Positions 1-6,754 of a DNA stretch of 11,933 bases are shown here, in pieces. The notes below the pieces were generated by a model. The model saw only the letters and a list, made by a program, of their open reading frames with translations. It was not told where the DNA came from and made no database searches. The stretch is from Planctomycetota bacterium (GTDB lineage Bacteria > Planctomycetota > UBA1135 > GCA-002686595). Where the stretch lies: assembly GCA_027623615.1 (NCBI GenBank), contig JAQBVH010000031.1:1-11933 (forward strand). The letters are read 5' to 3'. Made by a program: the position numbers and the translations under genes. Each line of letters begins with the position of its first letter. Positions within the stretch are counted from its first letter, which is position 1.

Positions 1-69
1 ACGCTAGGCGCCGTGCGCGAGTCGATCCTTGGGGCGCTCGGCGAACCGCGCCGGGGAACGAGTGCGTAG
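1..69 (+). CDS. Possible C-terminal end of an upstream gene (partial)
   Basis: The first forward frame is open from the window edge to a TAG at 67-69. It reads as 22 residues ending GEPRRGTSA, with a helical-looking stretch (VRESILGALG) before it. This would fit the tail of a protein encoded mostly outside the window. The piece is too short to assign to a family, and an open frame of this size is common by chance in GC-rich DNA. If real, the gene ends 62 bases before the first CBS gene. Confidence 0.25.
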   Translation, partial: TLGAVRESILGALGEPRRGTSA

Positions 70-131
70 GCGGGCTCAGCCCATCGGCCCCCCCGCGCTT
101 CGCCCAGCGCCCCCTCGCTACGCAGTGCGGC

Positions 132-614
132 ATGGCCGATGCTCGCAGCATGACCATCCCCGATGAGTTCCGACGCGAGGTCTTGAGCCTCGACTGGACG
201 GCGACACCGATCGAGGCCGCGAACATGATGAAGGACGGCGGCGTCGGCGCGCTGGTCCTGACCGTCGACGGGCGACCGCGCGGCATGTTGACCGACCGCG
301 ACCTCGCGCTCGGGGTGCTCGCCGAGGACGAGCCTCTCGACCGCGGCCCCGTGGGCCGCTATGGAACGGGCACCCTCGAGGCGGTCCCCGAGACGGCGGA
401 CCTGGTCGACGTGGTCCAGCTCATGCGCTCCCAGCTGGTGCGCCGGGTCCCGGTGGTCGACGCTGCAGGTGCCCTGGTGGGCATCATCACCTCCGACGAT
501 CTGATCGCCCGCTTCGGGGACGACCTCGGCGCGGCGGTCGCGGCGACGCGCGCCGGCTTCGATTACGAGGCCGCGCCGCCCGCGCCAATCAATTCTGTCC
601 TGGGGAGGGAGTGA
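132..614 (+). CDS. Paired-CBS-domain protein 1
   Basis: A 160-residue soluble protein made almost entirely of two CBS motifs (a Bateman module) at about residues 19-75 and 82-140. The first has the typical GVGALVLTVDGRPRGMLTDRDL pattern in two halves (GVGALVL, then GMLTDRDL). The second has VRRVPVVDAAGALVGIITSDDL. Such modules bind adenosyl ligands (AMP, ATP, SAM) or NAD and act as energy or redox sensors; the ligand here is unknown. The usual VRDVMT linker between the domains is replaced by VGRYGTG. ATG 132 has no Shine-Dalgarno. A second in-frame ATG at 150 would remove six residues and is an equally possible start. The stop overlaps the next CBS gene, so the two are probably translationally coupled and cotranscribed. 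There is no membrane segment. Confidence 0.88.
   Translation: MADARSMTIPDEFRREVLSLDWTATPIEAANMMKDGGVGALVLTVDGRPRGMLTDRDLALGVLAEDEPLDRGPVGRYGTGTLEAVPETADLVDVVQLMRSQLVRRVPVVDAAGALVGIITSDDLIARFGDDLGAAVAATRAGFDYEAAPPAPINSVLGRE
602..611 (+). promoter_or_regulatory. Shine-Dalgarno for the second CBS gene
   Basis: The purine block GGGGAGGGAG lies inside the last codons of the first CBS gene and directly precedes ATG 614. It supports ATG 614 over the in-frame GTG at 611, which overlaps the block itself. The TGATG overlap (stop 612-614, start 614-616) indicates translational coupling. Confidence 0.6.
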
Positions 615-1195
615 TGCAGGCGATTCGAGAGAGCCCGGCCAGGGTCGTACGTATCGAGCCCGACGCCTCCGTTCGCGACGCCGCACGCGCCATGAAGCGG
701 GCTGGCGTCGGCTGCCTGGTCGTGGTCAGCGACGGGAGACCCGTCGGCATCCTCACCGACCGCGACCTGTGCCTGCGCGCGATCGCGCCGCGGGTCGAGC
801 GCACCGCGCCGCTGCGAGTGCGCGACGTGATGACCACTCCGGTCGAGTGTCTGCCCGTGGACGCGACGGTTCACGCAGCGGTGGGCCTCATGCGCGCGCT
901 CGGTGTTCGCCGTCTCCCCCTGGTCGACGACCAGGGCAGCCTCCAGGGCCTGGTCGCCCTCGACGATCTCCTGGCGCTGCTCACGGGCGCCATGCACGAC
1001 CTCGCGGTGGAGGGCCTGGAGAGTCGTCGTCGCAGCGCCTCCGATGGCCGCGAATCCAGGGCCCGCCAGGAGCTCGAAATGCTCTACGGGCAGCTCGTCG
1101 ACGGTGTGCGGCAGGCGCGCTGGACCGCGCAGGAGGCCTTCCTGGCCGAGGTCGAGCACCTGAAAGATCGCGCAAAGGCGCTGTTCGCACGCTGA
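614..1195 (+). CDS. Paired-CBS-domain protein 2 with helical C-terminal extension
   Basis: A 193-residue soluble protein with two CBS motifs at about residues 10-65 and 75-132, linked by a normal VRDVMTTPV segment. Both halves carry hallmark strings: GVGCLVVVSDGRP / GILTDRDL and VRRLPLVDDQGSLQGLVALDDL. It is a paralogue of the preceding protein but has about 55 further residues, charged and probably helical (RARQELEMLYGQLVDGV, then FLAEVEHLKDRAKAL). These could mediate oligomerisation or partner binding. CBS pairs usually report adenylate or redox state; the target here is not known. The gene overlaps its upstream neighbour by one base and ends 31 bases before the sensor kinase, suggesting one operon that feeds metabolic status into the kinase pathway (inference). 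The GTG at 611 is an alternative start. Confidence 0.88.
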   Translation: MQAIRESPARVVRIEPDASVRDAARAMKRAGVGCLVVVSDGRPVGILTDRDLCLRAIAPRVERTAPLRVRDVMTTPVECLPVDATVHAAVGLMRALGVRRLPLVDDQGSLQGLVALDDLLALLTGAMHDLAVEGLESRRRSASDGRESRARQELEMLYGQLVDGVRQARWTAQEAFLAEVEHLKDRAKALFAR

Positions 1196-1213
1196 CGGGA
1201 ACACGCAGTTGCC

Positions 1214-1219
1214 TAGGAT
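1214..1219 (+). promoter_or_regulatory. Candidate -10 hexamer TAGGAT of the sensor kinase gene
   Basis: TAGGAT is followed by seven bases and then GTG 1227. That distance would place the transcription start at or next to the start codon, giving a leaderless mRNA. The hexamer contains AGGA, so a Shine-Dalgarno role at a spacing of 8 is a real alternative. No convincing -35 is visible; CTGACG at 1192-1197 is a weak candidate. Confidence 0.35.
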
Positions 1220-1226
1220 TCGCTGC

Positions 1227-2684
1227 GTGTCTCCGCCCCCCCATCAGGAGCTCCGGTTTCGATCCGTGCTCGCGGGCCTGTTGGATCCGGTCCTCACCAT
1301 CGACGAGTTCGGGATGATCCTGTTCGCCTCGGACTCGGTCGAGGCCGTGTTCGGGTACGCGCCGGCGGAGCTCGAGGGACGCAACATCAAGCTGTTGATG
1401 CCCGAGCCCCACCACTCGGCGCACGACGGGTACCTGGCCAAGTACCGCGCGACCGGCGCGACCTGGATCCTCAACACGATCCGTGAGTTTGAAGCCGTGC
1501 GCAAGACCGGTGAGGTCTTCTGGGTCGAGCTCTCGGTGGCGCGCATCGACGTCCCGGGGGACGAGCGCCCCTACTTCACCGGCAGCTTACGGGACATCTC
1601 CGCGCGCAAGCAGATCGAGCACGCCCTCAGGGACAGCGAGGCCCGCTTCCACGCGATCTTCGACGCGGAGATCGAGCTGGTCGGCCTGCTCGACCGAGAG
1701 GGGCGCGTGCTGGAGATGAACCGGGCCGCCCTCGCATCCGGAGGCACGACCCGGGGCGAGGTCATCTCGCGCCCGTTCTGGGAGACGATCTGGTGGGTCG
1801 GCCGCGAGGACCAGGTGCGTGACTGGGTCGAACGCGCCGGCCGCGGCGAGATGATCCGCGAGGAGCTGACCCTCTCGGTGAGCGGCGCGACGATGCACGT
1901 CGACTTCTCCCTGAAGCCGATCCGCAACGATCGCGGCGAGGTGATCCTGCTCCTGCCCGAGGGCCGGGACGTGACCGCCCTCAAGGCTGCCCAGGCCCGT
2001 GAAACCGAGGTCCTGCGCGCCCTGGCAATCCTGGGTGAGCAGGCCTCCGTCCTGGCTCACGAGATCAAGAACCCGATCACTTCGGTCAACCTCGCCCTGC
2101 GCGCGGTGGCCGACAAGCTCGGCGCCGAGGAGGCTGAAGTGATGGAAGGCTTGATCACGGGCATGAGCAGCCTCGAGCGCAAGCTGCGCGAGACCCTCTC
2201 GTTCGCGAAGCCGCTCGAGCTCGAGCTCACGTCCTGCCCGTTGCTCCCGCTCCTGCTCGCCCCGGTCGACATCCTGCGCGACGAGGCAGAGATGCGCGGC
2301 GTCGATCTGCGCCTCGAGGTCGCGCCCGGCTTGCCGCCGGTCGAGGTCGACGCGGGGCGTCTCGAAGACGTCGTCACCAACTTGGTGCGCAACGCTCTCG
2401 ACTCGGTCGCAGCGGAGGGAACGATCCTGGTCGAGGCCAGTGGTGGCGATGGGGACGTGCTGATCGTGGTCGAGGACGACGGGGCGGGCCTACCCGACCG
2501 GCCGGTCGAGGAGCTCTTTCACCCCTTCGTCACGACCAAGCCGGACGGGACGGGTATCGGCCTGGCCCTCGCGCGCAAGGTGATCGAAGCTCATCGCGGC
2601 AGCCTGACCGCCTGCGCCAGCGAGCGCCTGGGCGGCGCGCGCTTCGAGCTGCGCCTCCCCAGGGGTGACCGGCCTACGGCCTAG
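1227..2684 (+). CDS. FixL-like PAS-PAS sensor histidine kinase
   Basis: A 485-residue cytosolic histidine kinase with no membrane segment. PAS1 (about 14-125) closely matches the FixL haem domain: LLMPEP, then HDGYLAKYR, then IREFEAVRKTG, then PYFTGSLRDIS. His66 aligns with the proximal haem ligand of Bradyrhizobium FixL (His200) and Arg86 with the ligand-sensing Arg220. PAS2 (about 132-252) is a diverged PAS. The HisKA phosphoacceptor is His278 in LAHEIKNP. The ATPase domain has its N box at 385-389 (NLVRN), DDGAGL at 417-422 and GTGIGL at 441-446, so the kinase looks intact. It probably phosphorylates the regulator encoded 95 bases downstream and may respond to O2, NO or CO (inference). GTG 1227 was chosen for its spacing from TAGGAT; TTG 1209 would add six residues. 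Confidence 0.9.
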   Translation: MSPPPHQELRFRSVLAGLLDPVLTIDEFGMILFASDSVEAVFGYAPAELEGRNIKLLMPEPHHSAHDGYLAKYRATGATWILNTIREFEAVRKTGEVFWVELSVARIDVPGDERPYFTGSLRDISARKQIEHALRDSEARFHAIFDAEIELVGLLDREGRVLEMNRAALASGGTTRGEVISRPFWETIWWVGREDQVRDWVERAGRGEMIREELTLSVSGATMHVDFSLKPIRNDRGEVILLLPEGRDVTALKAAQARETEVLRALAILGEQASVLAHEIKNPITSVNLALRAVADKLGAEEAEVMEGLITGMSSLERKLRETLSFAKPLELELTSCPLLPLLLAPVDILRDEAEMRGVDLRLEVAPGLPPVEVDAGRLEDVVTNLVRNALDSVAAEGTILVEASGGDGDVLIVVEDDGAGLPDRPVEELFHPFVTTKPDGTGIGLALARKVIEAHRGSLTACASERLGGARFELRLPRGDRPTA

Positions 2685-2750
2685 TGCGTAGCGCCGTCCG
2701 GACATGGGCGCAGGCGGCATCTTTCCTGTCCAACCGGTCGCGTCGGCATC

Positions 2751-2756
2751 TATCCT
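2751..2756 (+). promoter_or_regulatory. Candidate -10 hexamer TATCCT upstream of the response regulator
   Basis: The 95-base gap between kinase and regulator genes holds a TATCCT hexamer 23 bases before ATG 2780. A start about seven bases downstream would give a leader of roughly 17 bases containing the Shine-Dalgarno. This would give the regulator its own promoter in addition to any readthrough from the kinase gene. It is a sequence match only. Confidence 0.3.
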
Positions 2757-2763
2757 CGCAGCC

Positions 2764-2775
2764 AGGAGCGAGGTG
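2764..2775 (+). promoter_or_regulatory. Shine-Dalgarno of the response regulator gene
   Basis: AGGAG (2764-2768) and GAGGTG (2770-2775) precede ATG 2780, the latter with a four-base spacer. This is the clearest ribosome binding site at a non-overlapping gene in the window, and it fixes the start. Confidence 0.65.
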
Positions 2776-2779
2776 ACCC

Positions 2780-3445
2780 ATGGATCGAGTTCAACCCATC
2801 CGGATCTTCCTGATCGACGACCAGGCCCTCTTGCGGGCCGGGTTTCGAAGCTTGCTCGAGCAGGTCGCGGGCCTCGAGATTCTCGGTGAGTCCGGTGACG
2901 CGCGCGAGGCCCTGGGAGCGATCGAGGAGGAGCGGCCCGACGTGATCCTGCTCGACATCACCATGCCGAGTCTGTCCGGCATCGACGCGATTCCCCTGAT
3001 CCGCAAGGCCAGCCCACGCAGCCGGATCGTGATGTTGACCCACCACGAGGGGCAGTCGTTCGTCGACCAGGCCCTCAAGGCGGGCGCCGACGGGTACCTC
3101 TCGAAGGACTCGGACCCCGCCGAGCTGCGCGTCGCGATCCAGGCCGTGCACCGCGGGGACGCCTACGTCTCGCCGAAGGTGTCCGGCGGGCTGATCAACA
3201 GCGCTCGCGGCGGGGAGAGCGGGACCGGTCCGGACGGGGTGGGGATCGCGAGCCTGACTCCGCGGGAGCGCGAGGTCTTCCAGCTGCTTGCCGTGGGCAA
3301 GAGCAACAAGGAGGTCGCCTACCAGCTCGGGATGAGCCTCTCGACCGCCAAGAAGCACCGCGAGAACCTGCAGCGCAAGCTGCGCGTCGGGTCCGCGGCC
3401 GAGCTGGCGCGGATCGCGATTCGCGAGGGGCTGCTCAGTACCTGA
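2780..3445 (+). CDS. NarL/FixJ-family response regulator
   Basis: A 221-residue two-domain transcription factor. The receiver (about 6-125) has the acidic pair Asp13/Asp14, phosphoacceptor Asp59 (VILLDITMP), Thr87 and Lys109 (YLSKDSD). After a Gly-rich linker (about 142-156) comes a LuxR-type helix-turn-helix (about 159-203) with the family signature LTPREREVFQLLAVGKSNKEVA. Every catalytic and switch residue expected is present. The length is typical. Its position downstream of the FixL-like kinase makes the pair a FixLJ-like two-component system, although a NarL-type regulator is also the usual partner of many other kinases. Targets are unknown; the adjacent stress-protein gene is an obvious candidate (inference). 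Confidence 0.93.
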   Translation: MDRVQPIRIFLIDDQALLRAGFRSLLEQVAGLEILGESGDAREALGAIEEERPDVILLDITMPSLSGIDAIPLIRKASPRSRIVMLTHHEGQSFVDQALKAGADGYLSKDSDPAELRVAIQAVHRGDAYVSPKVSGGLINSARGGESGTGPDGVGIASLTPREREVFQLLAVGKSNKEVAYQLGMSLSTAKKHRENLQRKLRVGSAAELARIAIREGLLST

Positions 3446-3508
3446 AGCATTGGCCCGTGCGCACCTGTCCCCATCTCGGCGGGAGCCCCGTCTGCCGAGG
3501 ATGGTTTG

Positions 3509-4003
3509 ATGTGCCTCCCCTCCGCCACGCACCCGATCGTGGTCGGCGCGAGCTTCGACGCCGCCCGATCAAGCCTCGGTCGCGGCACGCGCGCCTGCCT
3601 GGCTGCGGCGGCGGACCTGGCCCGCTGCTCGCGCAGCGAACTCGAGATCGTGCACGCGGTCGAGGTCCCGCTCTCCACCACGGGCCGAGCGCGCTTGCTC
3701 CTCGCCCGCAACCAGCTCTGCGCGAGCGGCATACCCGCGCGGGTGACGTTCCATCCCGAGTCTCCCGAGCGCGCCCTCTGCGCGACCGCGCTGGAGTGCG
3801 ACGCCGGGCTGATCATGGTGGGTGGTTCGGTGGAGGCCGCGACGGCGCTCTGCCGCGGCCTGCAGGCCCGCTCGGCCTACCCGGTGCTGGCGCTCTGTCA
3901 TGAGCGCGGCGGCCTGGTCCTCCTCGCGGTCGGCGGCATGAGCACCGCGCAGGCCTGCGGGCGGCTGCTCGATGTGCCCACGCGGCAGCTGACCGCGGGC
4001 TGA
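3509..4003 (+). CDS. Divergent universal stress protein (UspA-like)
   Basis: A 164-residue protein with the Usp-fold pattern. It begins with a first strand PIVVGASFD, followed by an Ala-rich helix, strand LEIVHAVEVP, a segment (SGIPARVTFHPE) like the usual G-x-p-v-x-x-x-v-x-x-G region, and strand AGLIMVGGSVEAA leading to YPVLAL. The ATP-binding loop G-2x-G-9x-G(S/T) is shortened to GGS, so nucleotide binding is doubtful. A short extra tail (RGGLVLLAVGGMSTAQACGRLLD) follows the domain and may be the remnant of a second Usp repeat. ATG 3509 is preceded by GAGGAT and six bases, which could act as a Shine-Dalgarno or as an imperfect -10; TTG 3508-side extension (TTG 3506) adds one residue. Usp proteins often sit with FixLJ/DosR-type regulators and CBS proteins. 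The gene converges on a receiver gene with one base between stops. Confidence 0.68.
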   Translation: MCLPSATHPIVVGASFDAARSSLGRGTRACLAAAADLARCSRSELEIVHAVEVPLSTTGRARLLLARNQLCASGIPARVTFHPESPERALCATALECDAGLIMVGGSVEAATALCRGLQARSAYPVLALCHERGGLVLLAVGGMSTAQACGRLLDVPTRQLTAG

Positions 4004-4004
4004 C

Positions 4005-4391
4005 TCAGCCGCGCTGTCCGATCTCCGCCACCAGCGCGAGGGCCAGAGCATCCGGGTCGACCGGCTTGTTGAGGCAGCGGCGCTCGTGCAGGGACTCGGG
4101 CAGGAGGGCAGCGCTCTCGTAGCCGGTCAGGAACAGGAAGGGCAGGCCCGCTGCGAGCAGGTGCTCCGCGACCGGCGCCGAGCTGAGGCCCTGGAGGTCG
4201 ATGTCGAGGATGGCGGCGTCGATCGTCATCGACCTCAGGAGCGCGAGGGCGCGCTCCGAGGTCGGTGCCATCCCGACCACCTCGCAGCCGAGGCCTTCGA
4301 GGGCCCACTTCATCGACTCGGCGAGGACGAAGTTGTCCTCGACGACGAGCACGCGCAAACCCTGCAGGGACTCGAGGTCCATCGCCGGCAT
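4005..4391 (-). CDS. Stand-alone receiver-domain response regulator
   Basis: A 128-residue single receiver with no output domain. The acidic pair is Glu18/Asp19 (VLVVEDN), the phosphoacceptor Asp63 (AAILDIDL), the switch Thr89 and the conserved Lys109 (CLNKPV). The segment PFLFLTGYE matches the PFxFxTGY pattern of the FAT GUY receiver group, whose alphaproteobacterial members work in stress phosphorelays; that assignment is by pattern only. It may act as a phosphate sink or protein-interaction switch, possibly for the kinase on the opposite strand (inference). The start was chosen at MPAMDLES because the upstream in-frame extension is Pro/Arg-rich and because TACACT lies six bases before this ATG. 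An ATG three codons later is an alternative. The gene is convergent with the Usp gene and divergent from the first sulfatase-like gene. Confidence 0.88.
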   Translation of the reverse strand: MPAMDLESLQGLRVLVVEDNFVLAESMKWALEGLGCEVVGMAPTSERALALLRSMTIDAAILDIDLQGLSSAPVAEHLLAAGLPFLFLTGYESAALLPESLHERRCLNKPVDPDALALALVAEIGQRG

Positions 4392-4397
4392 GTTCCG

Positions 4398-4403
4398 AGT
4401 GTA
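4398..4403 (-). promoter_or_regulatory. Candidate -10 hexamer TACACT of the receiver gene
   Basis: On the minus strand TACACT is followed by exactly six bases and the ATG at 4391, the geometry expected if transcription starts at the A of the start codon. The hexamer has no Shine-Dalgarno character. It lies in a 101-base divergent promoter region (4392-4492) shared with the first sulfatase-like gene. Confidence 0.42.
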
Positions 4404-4448
4404 GCAACCGCCCCCGGTGGAGACCGCCCCCGTCTGGAACGCGGCCCG

Positions 4449-4484
4449 GCGAGGTTTCGGGCGAGGTTTCGGACGAGGTATCAT
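4449..4484 (+). repeat. Three tandem 12-bp repeats overlapping a promoter
   Basis: GCGAGGTTTCGG occurs twice in a row (4449-4460, 4461-4472), followed by a diverged third unit ACGAGGTATCAT (4473-4484) whose last six bases are the proposed -10. The repeats cover the -35 to -10 region of the first sulfatase-like gene, so they could be an operator for a DNA-binding regulator. A simple slippage repeat is the alternative. Confidence 0.55.
4479..4484 (+). promoter_or_regulatory. Candidate -10 hexamer TATCAT of the first sulfatase-like gene
   Basis: TATCAT is followed by eight bases before ATG 4493 and five before the in-frame GTG 4490. There is no Shine-Dalgarno, so initiation on a leaderless or near-leaderless mRNA is likely. 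TTTCGG of the second 12-bp repeat unit lies near the -35 position but is a poor match. Confidence 0.42.
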
Positions 4485-4492
4485 CCGACGTG

Positions 4493-6754
4493 ATGCGCCT
4501 CCTGTTGCTGTCCTTGCTGGTCCTGGGGTCGTGTTCCTCCGATGAGGCGCCGGCTGCGGACCAGGCACGCTACGAGCGGCTCTCCCTGCGCCCGGAGCGC
4601 GCGCGCCCCCGGCCCGCCGCCAAGGTCGTGCGCGCCTTCACCCCGACTCTCGAGGGCAGCGGCTGGACGGTCGAGTCGGAGACCAAGCGCATCGTCACGC
4701 ACGGGTCCGCGCTCGCGTTGCACCTGCGCGGGACCGAGCCCCGCCAGGTGAAGGTCGACGCGGACATCGCCATGTCCGCCTTCAACCGCGTGCGCCTGCA
4801 CGCCATCTTCGGCGGACGTCTCGAGCTCGAGCTGCGGCTCGTCCGCAGTGGCCAGGTTGCCTGGCGGCAGAGTCAGAACGTGAACGCGGGGCTCGGGCCC
4901 CAGGCCTTGAACTTCGACCTGCCCTGGAGCTTCGAACGCTCGGGGCGCCTCGATCACATCGAGCTCGGTGTGCGCGGCGGCGGGCCCTTCGATCTGCTGG
5001 CGTTCGAGCTGCTCGCGTCGCCCATCGCGGAGTGGTTGCCGCTGCCCGAGGACGGGCCCGACATGGTCTCGATCGAGAACGAGTCGCGACGCGGCGTCGG
5101 GCTCGTGCCCACCTGTCCGCTGGTCGGCGAGGTCGAAGTGACCGAGGCGACCGAACGTCTCGGCTTCGCGATCGGCAAGCCGCCCCGGCTCGAGACCGGC
5201 GTCAAGGGTGTCCAGGTCCTGGTGACCGTGGGGGAAGGCGCCGGCAGCCTCGTGCAGCAGGTGCGCGTCCCCGACAAGCAGCAGTGGCTGCATACCACGC
5301 TGAGCCTGGCGCCGTTCGTGGGGAGGAGCGTGCCCGTGCGCTTCGAGATTCAAGGCGCCAAGGGTGTGCCCACCGCCTGCGCCCTGGCGAACGTCGAGCT
5401 CATGCGGCCCGGGGCGCCGGCCCCCTCGATCGTCTTGATCAGCTCCGACACCCATCGCGCCGACCACCTGGGCATCGCGCCCGGGGACGTGGAGGTCGAC
5501 ACGCCGGAGCTGGATGAGCTGGCCACCCGCGGCGTGTTGTTCGAGGACGCCTGGTCCACGACGAACGTGACCTCGCCCTCCCACGTGGCGCTGATGACCG
5601 GCGTCCACCCGCGGGACTCGCGCGTCATCGCCAACACCGGGCACCTGGCCGAGGAGGCTCCGACCCTGGCCGAGGCCTTCGCGGATGAGGGCTGGACAAC
5701 CCTCGGGGTCGTCAGCGTGCGCCACCTCGGACCGCGCGGAATCGGGCTCGGGCAGGGCTTCGATCGCATGCGCGACCCGCCGGGCGAGCCCTGGGACGCG
5801 GTCAACGCGGTCGACTTCCTTCTGCACTACGTCGAGGAGACGAGCGGCAGCCCGACCTTCGCCTGGCTGCACCTGTTCGACGCGCACGATCCCTATGCGC
5901 CGCCCGAGGACTACGACCGGCGCTACTACCCCAAGGGCAAGAACCCCTACGACACCTCGCTGCCCGAGCCGGGCTGGCAGGTGGGCTCCTACCCGCTGCA
6001 CCTCACACCGGTGCGCGACACCGCGTTCCCCGCGGCCCAGTACCGAGCGGAGGTGGCCTACCTCGACGAGCAACTCGGTCGGGTGTTCCGCCATGGGCGT
6101 CTGAAGGACGGCTGGTTCGCCTTCACCTCGGACCACGGCGAGATCCTCGAGACCCAGGGGTCCTGGTACAACCACGGCGAGCTGTTCCCAGCCACCCTGC
6201 ACGTGCCGCTGATCCTCGCCGGACCCGAGGTGCCGATCGGTGAGCGCTGCGAGGCGATGGTGCGCCAGGCCGACCTGGGCCGCACCCTGCTCGATGTGGC
6301 CGGGCTCGGCGGGGTGGAGTTCCCGGGCACGAACCTGCTGGCTGAGATCTCGAAATCCAAGGACGACGGCGGGCCGCGCTTCGCCCTCTCGGCCGGCGGC
6401 TTCTCGGCTGCGGTCACCGACGGACGGTGGTTCCTGGTCCTGACCCTCAAGGAGCACAGCTCGATGCTCCCGCGCGCGCGAGCGTCCCACGAGGTCGAGC
6501 TCTATGACCTCGCGGCCGACCCGGAGTGTCAGCAGCCGGTCGACGACGCAGCTCGCACCAGGGCCCTGCGCAGCCAGCTGATCGCGTGGCTCGAAGACGC
6601 CTCGGAGGAGAGCTTCGCCGGCCACAAGCCGATCAGCGCCGAAGAGCTCGCCTCCCTGGCGGCCCTCGGCTACGCCGGCGACATGCCCGAGATCGGCGCC
6701 AGGCGCTGGATCGACCCCGACTGTGCCTGCGAACACTGCGTCCCCTGGCGCTGA
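4493..6754 (+). CDS. Sulfatase-family (alkaline-phosphatase superfamily) lipoprotein 1
   Basis: A 753-residue predicted lipoprotein. The signal peptide ends in lipobox LGSC (Cys14). Residues about 25-310 are beta-rich and appear to form two modules (around WTVESETKRIVTHG, and around VGEVEVTEATERLGFAIG). A sulfatase/alkaline-phosphatase-fold hydrolase follows. Metal-site residues are visible: Asp319 (SSDTHRAD), Asp463/His465 (LFDAHDP), Asp547/His548 (SDHGE) and His561 (YNHGE). The nucleophile position in the CxPxR-like motif is Thr360 (T-S-P-S-H), so formylglycine cannot form in the usual way. The protein may be a phosphodiester or transfer enzyme or a Thr-using relative; the substrate is unknown. 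After the usual sulfatase-family ALGY ending comes a tail with Cys744, Cys746 and Cys749. The frame is open upstream to 4265, but that extension overlaps the receiver gene and lacks a signal peptide. It is a paralogue of the gene at 7474. Confidence 0.9.
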   Translation: MRLLLLSLLVLGSCSSDEAPAADQARYERLSLRPERARPRPAAKVVRAFTPTLEGSGWTVESETKRIVTHGSALALHLRGTEPRQVKVDADIAMSAFNRVRLHAIFGGRLELELRLVRSGQVAWRQSQNVNAGLGPQALNFDLPWSFERSGRLDHIELGVRGGGPFDLLAFELLASPIAEWLPLPEDGPDMVSIENESRRGVGLVPTCPLVGEVEVTEATERLGFAIGKPPRLETGVKGVQVLVTVGEGAGSLVQQVRVPDKQQWLHTTLSLAPFVGRSVPVRFEIQGAKGVPTACALANVELMRPGAPAPSIVLISSDTHRADHLGIAPGDVEVDTPELDELATRGVLFEDAWSTTNVTSPSHVALMTGVHPRDSRVIANTGHLAEEAPTLAEAFADEGWTTLGVVSVRHLGPRGIGLGQGFDRMRDPPGEPWDAVNAVDFLLHYVEETSGSPTFAWLHLFDAHDPYAPPEDYDRRYYPKGKNPYDTSLPEPGWQVGSYPLHLTPVRDTAFPAAQYRAEVAYLDEQLGRVFRHGRLKDGWFAFTSDHGEILETQGSWYNHGELFPATLHVPLILAGPEVPIGERCEAMVRQADLGRTLLDVAGLGGVEFPGTNLLAEISKSKDDGGPRFALSAGGFSAAVTDGRWFLVLTLKEHSSMLPRARASHEVELYDLAADPECQQPVDDAARTRALRSQLIAWLEDASEESFAGHKPISAEELASLAALGYAGDMPEIGARRWIDPDCACEHCVPWR

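Noticed and set aside
3..131. Upstream extension of the first CBS protein to the window edge
   Set aside because: The frame is open, but the residues are low-complexity Pro/Arg/Ala and lie outside the CBS fold; no start with a ribosome binding site is seen.
3995..4010. A terminator between the convergent Usp and receiver genes
   Set aside because: The stops are one base apart and no hairpin with a T-run is visible; the same holds for the three-base gap at 9745-9747.
4265..4492. N-terminal extension of the first sulfatase-like protein
   Set aside because: The frame is open, but the extension overlaps the receiver gene, encodes an Arg/Pro/Ser-rich string and would bury the lipoprotein signal peptide that begins at 4493.
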